Below, piece after piece: positions 1 through 9,800 of a DNA stretch of 64,000 nucleotides. The notes below the pieces were generated by a model that was not told the DNA's origin, did not search any database, and saw nothing but the letters and a program-made list of their open reading frames with translations. The position numbers and the translations under genes were made by a program. Source of the stretch: Rahnella laticis (GTDB lineage: Bacteria > Pseudomonadota > Gammaproteobacteria > Enterobacterales > Enterobacteriaceae). The stretch spans positions 125,498-189,497 of the forward strand of contig NZ_JADOBI010000009.1 of assembly GCF_015644585.1 (NCBI RefSeq). Direction: 5' to 3'. Positions within the stretch are counted from its first letter, which is position 1; each line of letters starts with the position of its first letter.

Positions 1-76
1 TTCCAGCTTTTTTAATTGTTCCCCGGCGACACTTTGATTGCCGCTTCATCACATTAACCTGTGAAAGGAAAAAATT

Positions 77-1174
77 ATGTCCGCACTCTTTACGCCGTTT
101 ACGCTGAAAGACGTCACGTTAAAAAACCGTATCGCTGTTCCTCCGATGTGCCAGTATTCCGCCACTGAGGGCGTGCCGAACGACTGGCATCAGGTACATT
201 ACGCAACGCTTGCACGCGGTGGCGCAAGCCTGGTAATCGTCGAGGCGACAGCCGTTTCGCCGGAAGGCCGCATCACTCCGGGATGTCTGGGGATCTGGAA
301 CGACGCGCAGGCCGCTGAACTGGCGAAAATTGCTAAATCTATCAAAGCCGCCGGAGCTGTTCCGGGGATCCAGATTGGTCACGCAGGCCGCAAAGCCAGC
401 GCCAATCTGCCGTGGGAAGGCGATGACCACATTGCAGAAGGCGATCCGCGCGGCTGGGCGACTATCGCACCTTCTGCGGTTGCATTCGGCAAACATCTGC
501 CAAAAGTTCCGAAAGAGATGACAAAAGCGGATATCCAACGCGTTATGGCGGATTTCGTCGCGGCAGCCAAACGCGCGCGTGATGCCGGTTTTGAATGGCT
601 GGAACTGCATTTTGCCCACGGCTATCTGGCGCAGAGTTTCTTCTCCGTGCATTCCAATACCCGCACGGATGAATACGGCGGTGATTTCGCCGGTCGCAGC
701 CGTTTCCTGATTGAAACCTTCGACGCCGTCAGCTCGGTCTGGCCGAAAAACCTGCCGATCACCGCGCGTTTTGGCGTGATTGAATACGATGGCCGCGATG
801 AAGAAACGTTGTCCGAGTCTATCGAACTGACGCGCATCCTGCGTGAGAAAGGGCTGGATCTGCTCAACGTCAGCGTGGGTTTCTCCACCTGGGAAGCGCA
901 GATCCCGTGGGGCGCAGGCTTCCTGGCACCAGTTTCGCGCCGCGTGCGCAAAGAAGCCGGTTTGCCGGTCGCCAGTTCCTGGGGCGTGGCGTCTGCGGAC
1001 GTCGCCGAACGTTGCATCAGCGAAGAAGACATGGATCTGGTGATGATTGGCCGCGCGATGCTCGCCAACCCGCATTATCCGTATGCGCTGGCAAAAGAGC
1101 TGGGTGTGGAAAATCCGTCCTGGGTTCTGCCCGCGCCTTACGCCCACTGGCTTGAGCGTTACAGCATCAGCTAA
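77..1174 (+). CDS. Old Yellow Enzyme family NADH:flavin oxidoreductase (XenA/YqjM class)
   Basis: A 365-residue FMN-dependent ene-reductase that would reduce activated C=C bonds or nitro groups of electrophilic compounds with NAD(P)H in the cytosol. The N-terminus carries the class signature PPMCQYSA, whose Cys25 tunes the flavin in XenA/YqjM-type enzymes and separates them from the NemA/OYE1 class. The HAGRKAS loop follows near residue 120. The HFAHGYLAQSF segment holds the two His residues that bind the substrate carbonyl, and GRAMLANPHYP near the end belongs to the FMN phosphate site. A good ribosome site (AAGGA) lies 9 bases before the ATG. It appears monocistronic, ending at a strong terminator. 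The family is certain; the physiological substrate is unknown. Confidence 0.93.
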   Translation: MSALFTPFTLKDVTLKNRIAVPPMCQYSATEGVPNDWHQVHYATLARGGASLVIVEATAVSPEGRITPGCLGIWNDAQAAELAKIAKSIKAAGAVPGIQIGHAGRKASANLPWEGDDHIAEGDPRGWATIAPSAVAFGKHLPKVPKEMTKADIQRVMADFVAAAKRARDAGFEWLELHFAHGYLAQSFFSVHSNTRTDEYGGDFAGRSRFLIETFDAVSSVWPKNLPITARFGVIEYDGRDEETLSESIELTRILREKGLDLLNVSVGFSTWEAQIPWGAGFLAPVSRRVRKEAGLPVASSWGVASADVAERCISEEDMDLVMIGRAMLANPHYPYALAKELGVENPSWVLPAPYAHWLERYSIS

Positions 1175-1203
1175 CGTTCACTAGGATATTGCGGTAATAA
1201 CAA

Positions 1204-1236
1204 CAGGCAGAAGCGATCCTTCTGCCTGCTTTTTTT
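1204..1236 (+). terminator. Intrinsic terminator of the Old Yellow Enzyme gene
   Basis: A perfect 10-bp stem (CAGGCAGAAG pairing with CTTCTGCCTG) with a 5-base loop is followed directly by a run of seven T. It sits 30 bases after the oxidoreductase stop codon and separates it from the convergent AT-rich accessory genes. Confidence 0.92.
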
Positions 1237-1286
1237 AATCCACTCTGAGTAAACCGATACGCAGAGTGAATGAAGGGAGCTCTGGA

Positions 1287-1793
1287 CTAGTTAACGAAGA
1301 CCTTTTTCACTTTTTCGGATAAAAGAAAATAGGATATCCAGACCAGACTGAATATCCCTGATTTGAATAGTGAGACTATATCTTCAGTTTCTGGAGGTAT
1401 ATTGAGGAGGTCGCTCACCCAGATAATGTCAACAACATCGTAGGCAAGGGAAGCCATTAACATGATTATAAAAAACCTGGGTGCGTTTTTCTTTTTAGTG
1501 AAAAATACTTTCAATGTATAACATGACAGGGCAAACAACAGAATGGTACCTATAATTTCGAAAGTTACGCCGAAATACTCAGAAGTAAATTCAAATGTAT
1601 ACTCTGGGAGTATAATTAGTGATAAAGGGTTACATAAAGAGATAAAAATAATCAAAGGGTACAAGATGACATTTATTGCCGGTATGTAAAGAAGTCCGTT
1701 GATTTTTGAAAGAGATTTATTTTCACAGGTATTGCAATACTTAGTATTGTGTGTAACGGGTTCGTTACATAATTTACATATTTTAGCATCCAT
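1287..1793 (-). CDS. DUF2569-type membrane protein with N-terminal zinc-ribbon-like motif
   Basis: A 168-residue predicted inner-membrane protein. The first 25 residues contain two CxxC pairs (CKLC and CNTC) resembling a small zinc ribbon. Four hydrophobic segments follow. The C-terminal pattern WISYFLLSEKVKKVF matches the W-x-x-YF-x-x-S-x-(R/K)VK-x-x-F ending that I associate with the DUF2569/YdgK family. The gene is markedly AT-rich compared with the core genes, and it is the last gene of the leftward accessory series downstream of cdiA. Its function is unknown. Its position among CDI remnants would fit a cargo or immunity-like role, but nothing in the sequence proves that. Confidence 0.7.
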   Translation of the reverse strand: MDAKICKLCNEPVTHNTKYCNTCENKSLSKINGLLYIPAINVILYPLIIFISLCNPLSLIILPEYTFEFTSEYFGVTFEIIGTILLFALSCYTLKVFFTKKKNAPRFFIIMLMASLAYDVVDIIWVSDLLNIPPETEDIVSLFKSGIFSLVWISYFLLSEKVKKVFVN

Positions 1794-1842
1794 GTTTCTT
1801 CCTTGATATTCCTAATTGTCACGTCAATATATTGGGAGGGAA

Positions 1843-2346
1843 CTAATCGCAAATCTTATCATTCCATGATTCAACCTTTGTATCTGGGGTTGTAAGATCT
1901 TTAATGTTAATTGAGTAATTGCCAACGATCAAATCATAATCATGGTTTGGCTCGGGAATAAAAGAAGTTGAAAAACTTTTTTGATAAGTGCCGTAGGTGT
2001 GTACCTCGTCATAATAGTGTACAACTGACAACCGTTGTCCTGGTTGAATGCTATACTCTTTCATGGCTAATCCGCCAATATCAGTAGACGGTTTCATCCC
2101 AGGTATTTTTTTACCGGTAGTCGTCGGAAGTCCAATGAGTGTAATCGCTGACGTCAGGCGTTTTTCCGATGTCTTTTTATAGCAATTTCCGACTTTATTA
2201 TAAACTCTGAAAGTTGTCACACCGGAATCTTCAACCCTGATATGTGCCGCATCGGAACCGGTATATTCATCGGGTGTCGGGTTTAGATTAAAGGTACAAC
2301 CTGAAAGCAAGACAGCAAACGGCATTAAGTATTTTGCATGAAGCAT
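1843..2346 (-). CDS. Hypothetical lipoprotein
   Basis: A 167-residue protein with a short hydrophobic signal and the lipobox LLSGC (acylated Cys17), so it should be a lipid-anchored envelope protein after signal peptidase II cleavage. Residue +2 after the Cys is Thr, not Asp, which predicts outer-membrane sorting. The mature part contains two further Cys residues (in VGNCYKK and at the last Cys-Asp), which could form a disulfide. I do not recognise the family. The gene is AT-rich like its neighbours and lies in the same leftward series. The ribosome site is weak and AT-rich (TAAGGA region upstream). Confidence 0.65.
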   Translation of the reverse strand: MLHAKYLMPFAVLLSGCTFNLNPTPDEYTGSDAAHIRVEDSGVTTFRVYNKVGNCYKKTSEKRLTSAITLIGLPTTTGKKIPGMKPSTDIGGLAMKEYSIQPGQRLSVVHYYDEVHTYGTYQKSFSTSFIPEPNHDYDLIVGNYSINIKDLTTPDTKVESWNDKICD

Positions 2347-2472
2347 GATATTTTATATCCTTATAAATAGATTTTGTGTGTTGAATTTTATTTTTTTCCG
2401 CAATGGAAAAATCGTACGACCGAGATGTAAGGCTACAAAGTAAGATCGCGGTTTGATGGCCGGGAGCTTTTG

Positions 2473-2823
2473 CTAAGGAAGTTGAGTCAGTAAATAGTTA
2501 ACTTTTTCGGTATCTTCTGGATGTAATTGAAGGTATTTAACGCAAGCCAGTTTCGCATAATTAAAACCAACTGACTCAGGAACAATAACTTCACCTTCCC
2601 AGACACCAAACATAATCCCTTCAAAATGACACTCAGGATCGGGGTCTTCATAATCAGGAAAGTGACAATAGGTTTCATTAATTACAAAACCATGTTTATT
2701 GAGTACTTTCTCTACCCCCCAAACAAATTTCTGCGAAAGATTAAGTGAGTTAAAGAAATCTTTCACAACCCACTCGGGATCATTATCGTAATCAATTCGT
2801 TCAAAAATATACTCATTCATCAT
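2473..2823 (-). CDS. Orphan CdiI-type immunity protein
   Basis: A 116-residue acidic cytosolic protein. Features such as PEWVVKDFF, the FPDYEDPDPECHFEG stretch and GVWEGEVIVPES resemble a CdiI family that I recall as partner of a ribonuclease-type CdiA tail. It lies 18 bases downstream of an orphan CdiA C-terminal fragment on the same strand, the usual layout of a displaced cdiA-CT/cdiI module. It would protect the cell from siblings that still deliver this toxin. The family assignment is from memory of motifs and should be checked. The reading frame is intact, while the upstream toxin fragment is decayed, which fits selection for immunity alone. Confidence 0.7.
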   Translation of the reverse strand: MMNEYIFERIDYDNDPEWVVKDFFNSLNLSQKFVWGVEKVLNKHGFVINETYCHFPDYEDPDPECHFEGIMFGVWEGEVIVPESVGFNYAKLACVKYLQLHPEDTEKVNYLLTQLP

Positions 2824-2841
2824 TTAGTTACCGGGAAAAAG

Positions 2842-3522
2842 TTAGTAACAGTGCCTGTTTTTTTGATCCAAAAAGACTTGGAACTTAACACCACCTGCTG
2901 TTGCCGTATATTCTCTAGCCCCTGATGCTACAGCAGTTTTGTAACCGCTCATCGCAGCTTGCTGTCCAAGATCTAACATCCTCTGGTCGGAGAATATCTT
3001 CGGGTCATAAACTGTTTTCTCGAACGTTTCTGCCTTGTAGCCTACGATATTCCCTGCTCGATCTTTTGCTGGTATTTGGTATTCAACATGGCTAATTCCT
3101 TCAACTGGTCCAGGGGTTGTATTCAAAATTATCACTCCATTAGCAGATGCTGCCTGATTAAATTCATCAAGGTTGTGAGTCCCGCTAATTCCTTTTTTTT
3201 GTGGAAATCCATCAAACTCAGTCAGATGATTTTTCTGGTTTATATTGAAGTTGATCCTTTCAGGATAAGTCGTTCCTTTCAGAGTAGGAACACTCTCCCC
3301 CTTTATCCCTTACACCGCGCTACCTATCGCTGCGGTGATGCGTATTCCAGTTATGCCGTTATAGAGGGTAGAAGCGGTCTCGACACGGACACCCCAGTTA
3401 GTGGCAATGGTCTGGATGTCTCTGTCTTTCTGAGCCCGTGCATCTGCCTTTGCATACTGCCACATGAGGCTATCGACTTTACCCGCACCTTCCTGATAAA
3501 TGCTAGTTGTTGTTTTTATCAG
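2842..3522 (-). pseudogene. Decayed orphan CdiA C-terminal toxin module
   Basis: Read leftward, this frame has no start fused to a secretion domain and is interrupted by an in-frame TAA at 3310-3312. The part after the stop (3309-2842) encodes about 155 residues typical of CdiA tails: YPERINFNI, HLTEFDGFPQKKGISGTHN, VEYQIPAKDRAGN and KTVYDPKIFSDQRMLDLGQQ, ending in a compact toxin core. Only the last 97 codons can be translated as an ORF, from a GTG at 3135. The part before the stop (3522-3313), in the same frame, is a 70-codon segment I do not recognise. Orphan toxin/immunity modules are known to accumulate downstream of cdiA and serve as donors for toxin swapping. This one appears silent. 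Confidence 0.75.
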
Positions 3523-3583
3523 CTAATGGCGGCTTTGTATGTTTGTCCTTACCGCACTAAGTAAAAAAAACAACACTAGTGAA

Positions 3584-3820
3584 TTATGAAATAAGTTCGG
3601 ATTTAGTATCTGAAAGTACCTTTAGGAACAGATCTAAAGGAAACCTCATTTCTACACGCTCTTTGAGGATCCGACTATCGGGAAAAAATTCAATTTCAAT
3701 ATCATGTTTTCCTTTGTCTTGGTTCAACTGACACAGTATTTGGCCTTTATAAGAAATTTCAGCCGTTAGTTCTTCAAAACGAGAATCGCTAAAAAAATCA
3801 ACGTCAAATGTCTTAACCAT
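3584..3820 (-). CDS. cdiI: Putative immunity protein for the CdiA toxin
   Basis: A 78-residue acidic protein starting 5 bases after the cdiA stop codon on the same strand. That is exactly where the cognate immunity gene lies in E. coli-type cdiBAI loci. It would bind and neutralise the CdiA C-terminal toxin in the cytoplasm of siblings. The protein is mostly predicted beta-strand and helix, without membrane segments (pattern FFSDSRFEELTAEISYKGQ early, FPLDLFLKVLSD late). The assignment rests on position, size and charge. I do not claim a named immunity family. The tight spacing implies co-transcription and perhaps translational coupling with cdiA. Confidence 0.75.
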   Translation of the reverse strand: MVKTFDVDFFSDSRFEELTAEISYKGQILCQLNQDKGKHDIEIEFFPDSRILKERVEMRFPLDLFLKVLSDTKSELIS

Positions 3821-3824
3821 ATTT

Positions 3825-6800
3825 TTACCTTTTAGGATCTAAAAATCCTGAGAAAGAACCATCCGAGTTATAGCGGATACCTTTACCATCTGGTAAGCGA
3901 TATTCAACACCTCCTCGAGATAAATCAGTTCTGATAGTATTAGTATTGTTTAAAACTTCATTCACAAACTGGTTTGCAGCTTCATTTTTCTGACTAATAT
4001 TTCCTTTTAGTGGATCGAATGTGCCACCAGATCGACCAGCATGTTTTTCCCAAGCACGTGCGGCAGACGATAATCCCTGTTCATTAATCGGCTCATTTGC
4101 TGACGATGTTAGATCATCTTTTTTAAATTTGTCGTCAAAATTACTAGGTTTAGAGGAATTAGATTCACTATTCCTGGCATTTTCCTCATCCTCTGGCCCC
4201 CAGCCACCCGGCGTTCCAGAACCTGTACCACCCAGTTCGGCTTTATCAGCGTCCGACAAATCTTTACCAATATTCGGCCCTTCTTCACCATTCTGACCAT
4301 CACCATTAATGGCATGACCCGGCCCGCGGTTACCATCACGTACTGAGCATTGTTCCCGAGTTCCTTCACAGTTATCTCCTGTGTCCCACTCATCATCATT
4401 TACAGTGTTTTTTCCAGCATTTCCTGCCGCCCCAGCCATTGCCGCCGCCGTATTTGCAGCGGCTTCCGCTGCAATCACTGCCAGCGCATTATTCTCAACC
4501 TCATTCTTCCCAGCCTTACCTCCAGCAATCGCCGAGTTAACGTCGCCGCCAACAACGCCGCCTGCGATGCCTGAAGCTAATGTCGCCAGAGCCACAACGC
4601 CTTGTTTTTCTTCCTCGGTCAGGTCTTTGATGTCTTTGCCCGGATAGAGCTGGTCGGCGATATATTTCGCGCCTGCGGCGGAAAGCCCCGCGCCTGCCGC
4701 CCCGGCTGCCGCACTTCCGCCCTGCATTTCGGCGACGATGGCGCCGGCGAGGGCGTGGCTGATGATGCGTTCGGCACCTTCGGCGGTGTTGTTTTTGATG
4801 AACTCCGCCATGTACGGCGCGGCGGCTCCGGCGACGGCGGAACTCCAGTCGCCGCCCGTCAGGCCCTTTATGGCGGCGGTGATGGCCTGAATCGCCTGCT
4901 GTTTGTTGCTGCCGGTGCCGTATTCATTCATCGCCGTTTTATAGGCGTCGGTGTTTTCCAGCGTTTTGTTGTAGGCGTCCCACTCGCTCTGCTCCGCGCC
5001 TTTGACCGGCGTTGGCGGCAGTTTGCCTTCTTTTGCCAGCTGCTCTTTGGCGGCTTCCTGCGCAGCGATTTTGCCTTCGGTACGCACGATGTCCGCGACC
5101 TGCGAGCCGATCTGCGCGATGGCGCGGTTTTCGTCGATGCGCTGCTGTTCTTTTGCGGCGTCGAAAATCGGGGCGAGGGTGCTGTGCGCGTTGTCGGTGT
5201 CGCGGCTTAAGCTGGTGACATCCTGTTTTTGTGCGTCCTGATCGCGGATAACAATCGTGCCACCGGCGATGGCGGAGCCGGTGGTGCTGGAGGCGGAACC
5301 GTCGCCGTTGAGCCCGGCGAGCATGGCGTTGGCCATGTTGCCCATGAACTGCGACGCTGAGTTGCCGCCTGAACTCATGCTGATACTGCTGCTGTCGACG
5401 CTGTAGCTGGCTTCGTTGTGAATGTCGTTCCAGCCGAGCGTGCCGGTGTCGAGGCGGTTTTTGTCGGCGCTGGCACCGGAGGCAATGACGCCGCCGTTGA
5501 GCTGGGTGTGATTGCCGGTGGTGATGTCGAACCCGCCGTTGCCCGCGAACATACCGCTCTGGTCGGTGACGCTGGCGTAGTCCGAGTTCATTTTGTCCTG
5601 CGACAGGCTGATGTAGCCGCTGCCACCGCCGCCGCCCCAGGTAAAGCTGCCACCCGCGGCGGCGCTTTGCTGCTTCGAGTCGTAGTGGTCGGTATCCTGC
5701 AAGCTCTCAATGGTCAGGTTGTGGCCGATGTCGGCGGTGATTTGTTCACCGGACACCTGCGCGCCTTTGATATTCAGGTCGTTACCGGCGCTGATGTTGA
5801 GGTTCCCGCCTGCGCCCACTTCCGAGTTAGTCCAGGTGGTGCCGTCGCCGTGGTTTTTGCCAGCGGCGGCGTTGACGTCGGCGAAGACGCTGATCCCCGC
5901 CTTGTCATTACTGACGCCAAAACTGATGCCGATATCGCCACCGGCGCTGGAGTTTTTACCGGTGGTTTTTTGGGTGTTATCCGCAGCCAGCAGGTTGATA
6001 TCGTCGGTGGCGAACAGGTTCAGGTCGCCGTCGGCTTTGACTTTACTGCCGGTCACGTTGAGGTCGCCGTCGCGCGCTTCGATCGTGGCGTTGCCGCCTG
6101 CCATCACCGTGGAACCGGTGGCGGCGTGCTGATCGGTGATCTGCTCGGAGCGGCTTTCCTGATGGCTGATGGACGCGGCAATGCCGATAAAGCTGTTATT
6201 GCCGCCGTTGTTGCCGTCGAGCTGCGTGCCCTGATACGCCTGATAACCGTTCAGCGCGGCTTTAATGCCGTCGAGTGCTGCCATGCGTCCGCTGTCGTCG
6301 TCACTGGCGCTTTGGGCGGCGGTGTAGCCGCTGTTTACAGCGCCACCGGCGGTACCCGCGAGGGTAATGTTCAGGCCGGTCGTTTTTTGCTCGAAGGTCT
6401 CTTTGCGGTGAAGCGCGTCCTGACCGGGGTCGATCTGCACGTTTTTGCCGCTGATCAGCATGTCTTCGCTGGCGATAATGTCTGAACCGCTGACGTGGAC
6501 ATTGTTGCCCGCCATCATCGTGACGTCGCCGCCAAGGCTGCCGACGGAGCTGGCGCTCTGGCTTTGCGTGGTGCCGTCTTCGTTGACGCGCTGGCTGGTT
6601 TCAGTGGTGCCGATGGTGAATCCCAGACCGCCGCCGCTGAACAGGCCGCTCTTTTTCTTCTCGTCGAGACGATAGGACGACTGCTCTTCGGTGGAGGCCA
6701 GAATGTTGATGTCGTTACCCGCCAGGAGGCTGACGTTGTGGTCACCGATAATGCCCGAGCCGTTAACGTTGAGGTCATGGCCTGCGGTCATCGAAACGTT

Positions 6801-9800
6801 GTCGCCGCCAAATTCCGAGCCTTTCTCGTGAGTGGCGTAATCCTCGCGCACCGTATGCGTGGTGGTTTTGGAGAACATTCCGCCCGAGGTTTTGGTCTGT
6901 TCGAAGAAGGAGTAATCGCTTTCGGTGACGCTGTTAAGGGTGATGTTGCGCCCGGCGGTGACCGCCAGATTGCCCGTGGCATCGACCTGTGCGCCGTTAA
7001 ACGTCGCGTCCTGGCCCGCCTGAATACGGGTGTTTCCGCCGCTGGCCAGTTCGGTGCTTTGCTGGCGAATCGTCTCTTCGTCCTGCTGCTTTTTGTTGCC
7101 GTGCGATTCGCTGTAGCTGCTGATTTCTTCTGCGTTGAGATTGATATCGCGACCGGCGGCCAGCGTGGCGTCTTCCCCGACTTTCATGCTGGCTGCCTGA
7201 GAGTTGAGGTCACGCCCCGCGACCAGCGCTAAATCGCCGCCCGCAGTAATCGTGGTGTTATCCACCAGATCGAGACGCTGTTCTGTCTTGTTGGTTTTGC
7301 TGTGTGCGTTCTGTTCCTGCGTTTGCAGGTTGATGTCGTTCCCGGCTTTGAGCGCAGCATCGCCTTCTGCGGTGACCTGGCTGGCACTGATATTCAGGTC
7401 ATGACCGGCCTGCATCGCGAGATCGCCGCCGGACGAAATCTGGCTGGCCTGCGTGTCGCTGCTTTCGGTCAGCGTATTTTTACCGCGTGAACTGTGCTGT
7501 TCGAGGTCACGGGTTTCAGGCGCGGTGATATTGATATTGCCCAGCGCCTGCAGGGTGAGATCGCCGCCTGAAGTGAGGTTTGCCCCGGTGATATCGATGT
7601 TTTTACCGGCGTACATCGTCAGCGAGTCGCCTGCGGATATTGAGGCAATATCGCCGATGTCGGTGTGCGAGAAGGCAAGGCTGTCGCGACCGGATTTCCC
7701 GTTAATGCTCCACTGGTCGGTCAGCGTCTGGTTAATGATGCTGCCGTCGTAGCTGATAAGCTGTACGCCCTGACCGCTGAGACCTGAGCCGATGTTGCTG
7801 ATATCGCCCGTCGCAAACAGGCTGAGATCGCCACCGGCTTTCATCAGGCCCGCGTCGAGGTTGTCAATTGTGCTCTGGCTGGAGACGTAAAGGCCGCTGT
7901 TGGCCTGCAGGGTTGAACCGCTGTTGGTGATGCTGCCACCGGCCAGCCCGACGTTGTTCCCGGCGATGACGCTGCCGCTGGCTGGCGCGACATCTTTCGG
8001 GGAAAGATACAGTCTTGGTACCAGCACGTTCTGGCCGTTTACGACGGCGTTTTCCCACCACAGGATACTTTTATCCAGCGAGGCGATTTGGTCGCGGGTC
8101 AGTGCGACGCCAAATGCCAGCCCGAGGGATTGCTGTGCGCTGGCGGCGTTGTCCATCAGGTACTGCATCTGCGCCAGATCGGATCCGAAACCGCTGATAT
8201 AGCGGCTGCCGGTGGCGTTGATTAATGCGTTACTGACGTAACGGGTATCGAAAGCCGCATCGCCCAGGAAACGGTAATCGTAGTCCGGGTGAAGGTTGAG
8301 GCGGTCGAGGAAATACGCCGAGCCGATAAAGCTGTTTTCATCGGTGTACTGGCGTCCGGTCTCGCGCGGGACAACCGGCGCCGTCATGCCCTGCATGGCA
8401 TAGATTTCGTTGAACAGGCTGTTATCGAGTTGCCCGAGTCCGTCCAGTTTCGGGTTGGTAACGATCAGATACGGGCTTTTCGGATCGGCATTAATGACGA
8501 AATAACCGTTGTTGCTGGTCGGCAGCGGGTAATCACCGGTATTGAGCGCCGTGCCGCCGCCCAGTGCCTGAATTGCATCGGCAACGTGGTCGCGCCACTG
8601 CGGAGAATTGATATCCGTGCCGGAGGTCTGCGATAAATCCTGCGCTTTTTCACCGGCAAATTCCGTCGGTGCGCTGAGGGTGCTGAGCGCCGGAGCCACC
8701 AGATTATGGCTGATGCTGCCCGCGCTGGCGGTGGTGGTGGTATTGCTGATGTCGCTGGCGAAATTAGCCATCAGATTGCCACCGGCCTGAATGACGGCGC
8801 GGTAGGAATATCCGCCGTTGCTCGTTTCATAAACCGGTGCGCCGGAAAGCTCAAACCGCACCGTGCCGGAGGAGGCGAACTGATTACCGTATTCCGAGGC
8901 TGAAATTCCCTCACGGCAGCCTGAAGCTTTCGTGCACGTATAGGAATAAGTCTGGTACTTCGAAACCGTGCCGGTCTCGAGAGAGTTGTTGTTCAGCTGG
9001 CCGCCGCTCAGCGACATGTTACCGCCCGCAAGAATATCGCTGGCGTTGTTATCCAGCACGCTGGCCTGAACCGCAAGATCCCTGCCTGCCGCAATTCTGC
9101 CCGCGCTGCCATCAGCGTGTGCTGTGAGAGATTCATCACTGACTAATACTTTCTGGTCGGCCAGCGTCGGGCTGACCACAACGTAGTACCGGGTTGTACA
9201 GTGGTCGTTCACGCCGCCGCCGCACAGCGTTTCTTTATCAAAACTTAGGGAATCCGGGTCGAGATCCCGCCATAACACGTCGATATAAGCCTGATCGCCG
9301 GAAACATAGTTGTGGGTTTCTTTGGAGAAAGTCAGCCCGTCCCGCTCATTAAGCAGATGCCCGGTATAAATACTGATATCACCGCGAGTGGTCTCGATAT
9401 TGCCAGAACGGTTAACGACTTCGGTATTGGCGCTGCCGCGGGCATCTTTCATCATCCACAGGCTGTTGCCCGCCAGAATGTCGCCTTTCAGGTTGCGGAT
9501 GGCGTCCGCGAGCAGCGTCATGTCGCTGGCGGAATAGAGCAGGGCGATGTTGGTCAGCGTGCTGGCGGCGCTGAGCAGCAGGTCGCCGGTGGTGCCGATA
9601 AAGCCGTTGTTAGTGATGTCGCTGCGGCTTGTCAGGCTGACGTCGCCGCCCGATTGCAGGCTGCCGTTATTGGCCTGAGTGATGCTGCCCGCATTTACCG
9701 TAAACGCACCGTTGCCGCCGGTCAGAATGCCCTGATTGCTGAACATCCCGCCGCTGCTCAGGGCAACACTTTGCCCCTGCAATGTGCCGTTTTGCGTGAA

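Noticed and set aside
119-1147. Minus-strand ORF of 342 codons opposite the Old Yellow Enzyme gene
   Set aside because: The sense strand encodes a complete, well-recognised enzyme with a ribosome site; the antisense frame is a shadow.
3076-3564. Plus-strand ORF of 162 codons
   Set aside because: The opposite strand carries recognisable CdiA-tail protein sequence over the same bases.
5418-6485. Long plus-strand ORF of 355 codons and several others across 4-13 kb
   Set aside because: They are antisense shadows of the GC-rich repeat coding of cdiA; they lack ribosome sites and have low-complexity Val/Ala/Gly composition.
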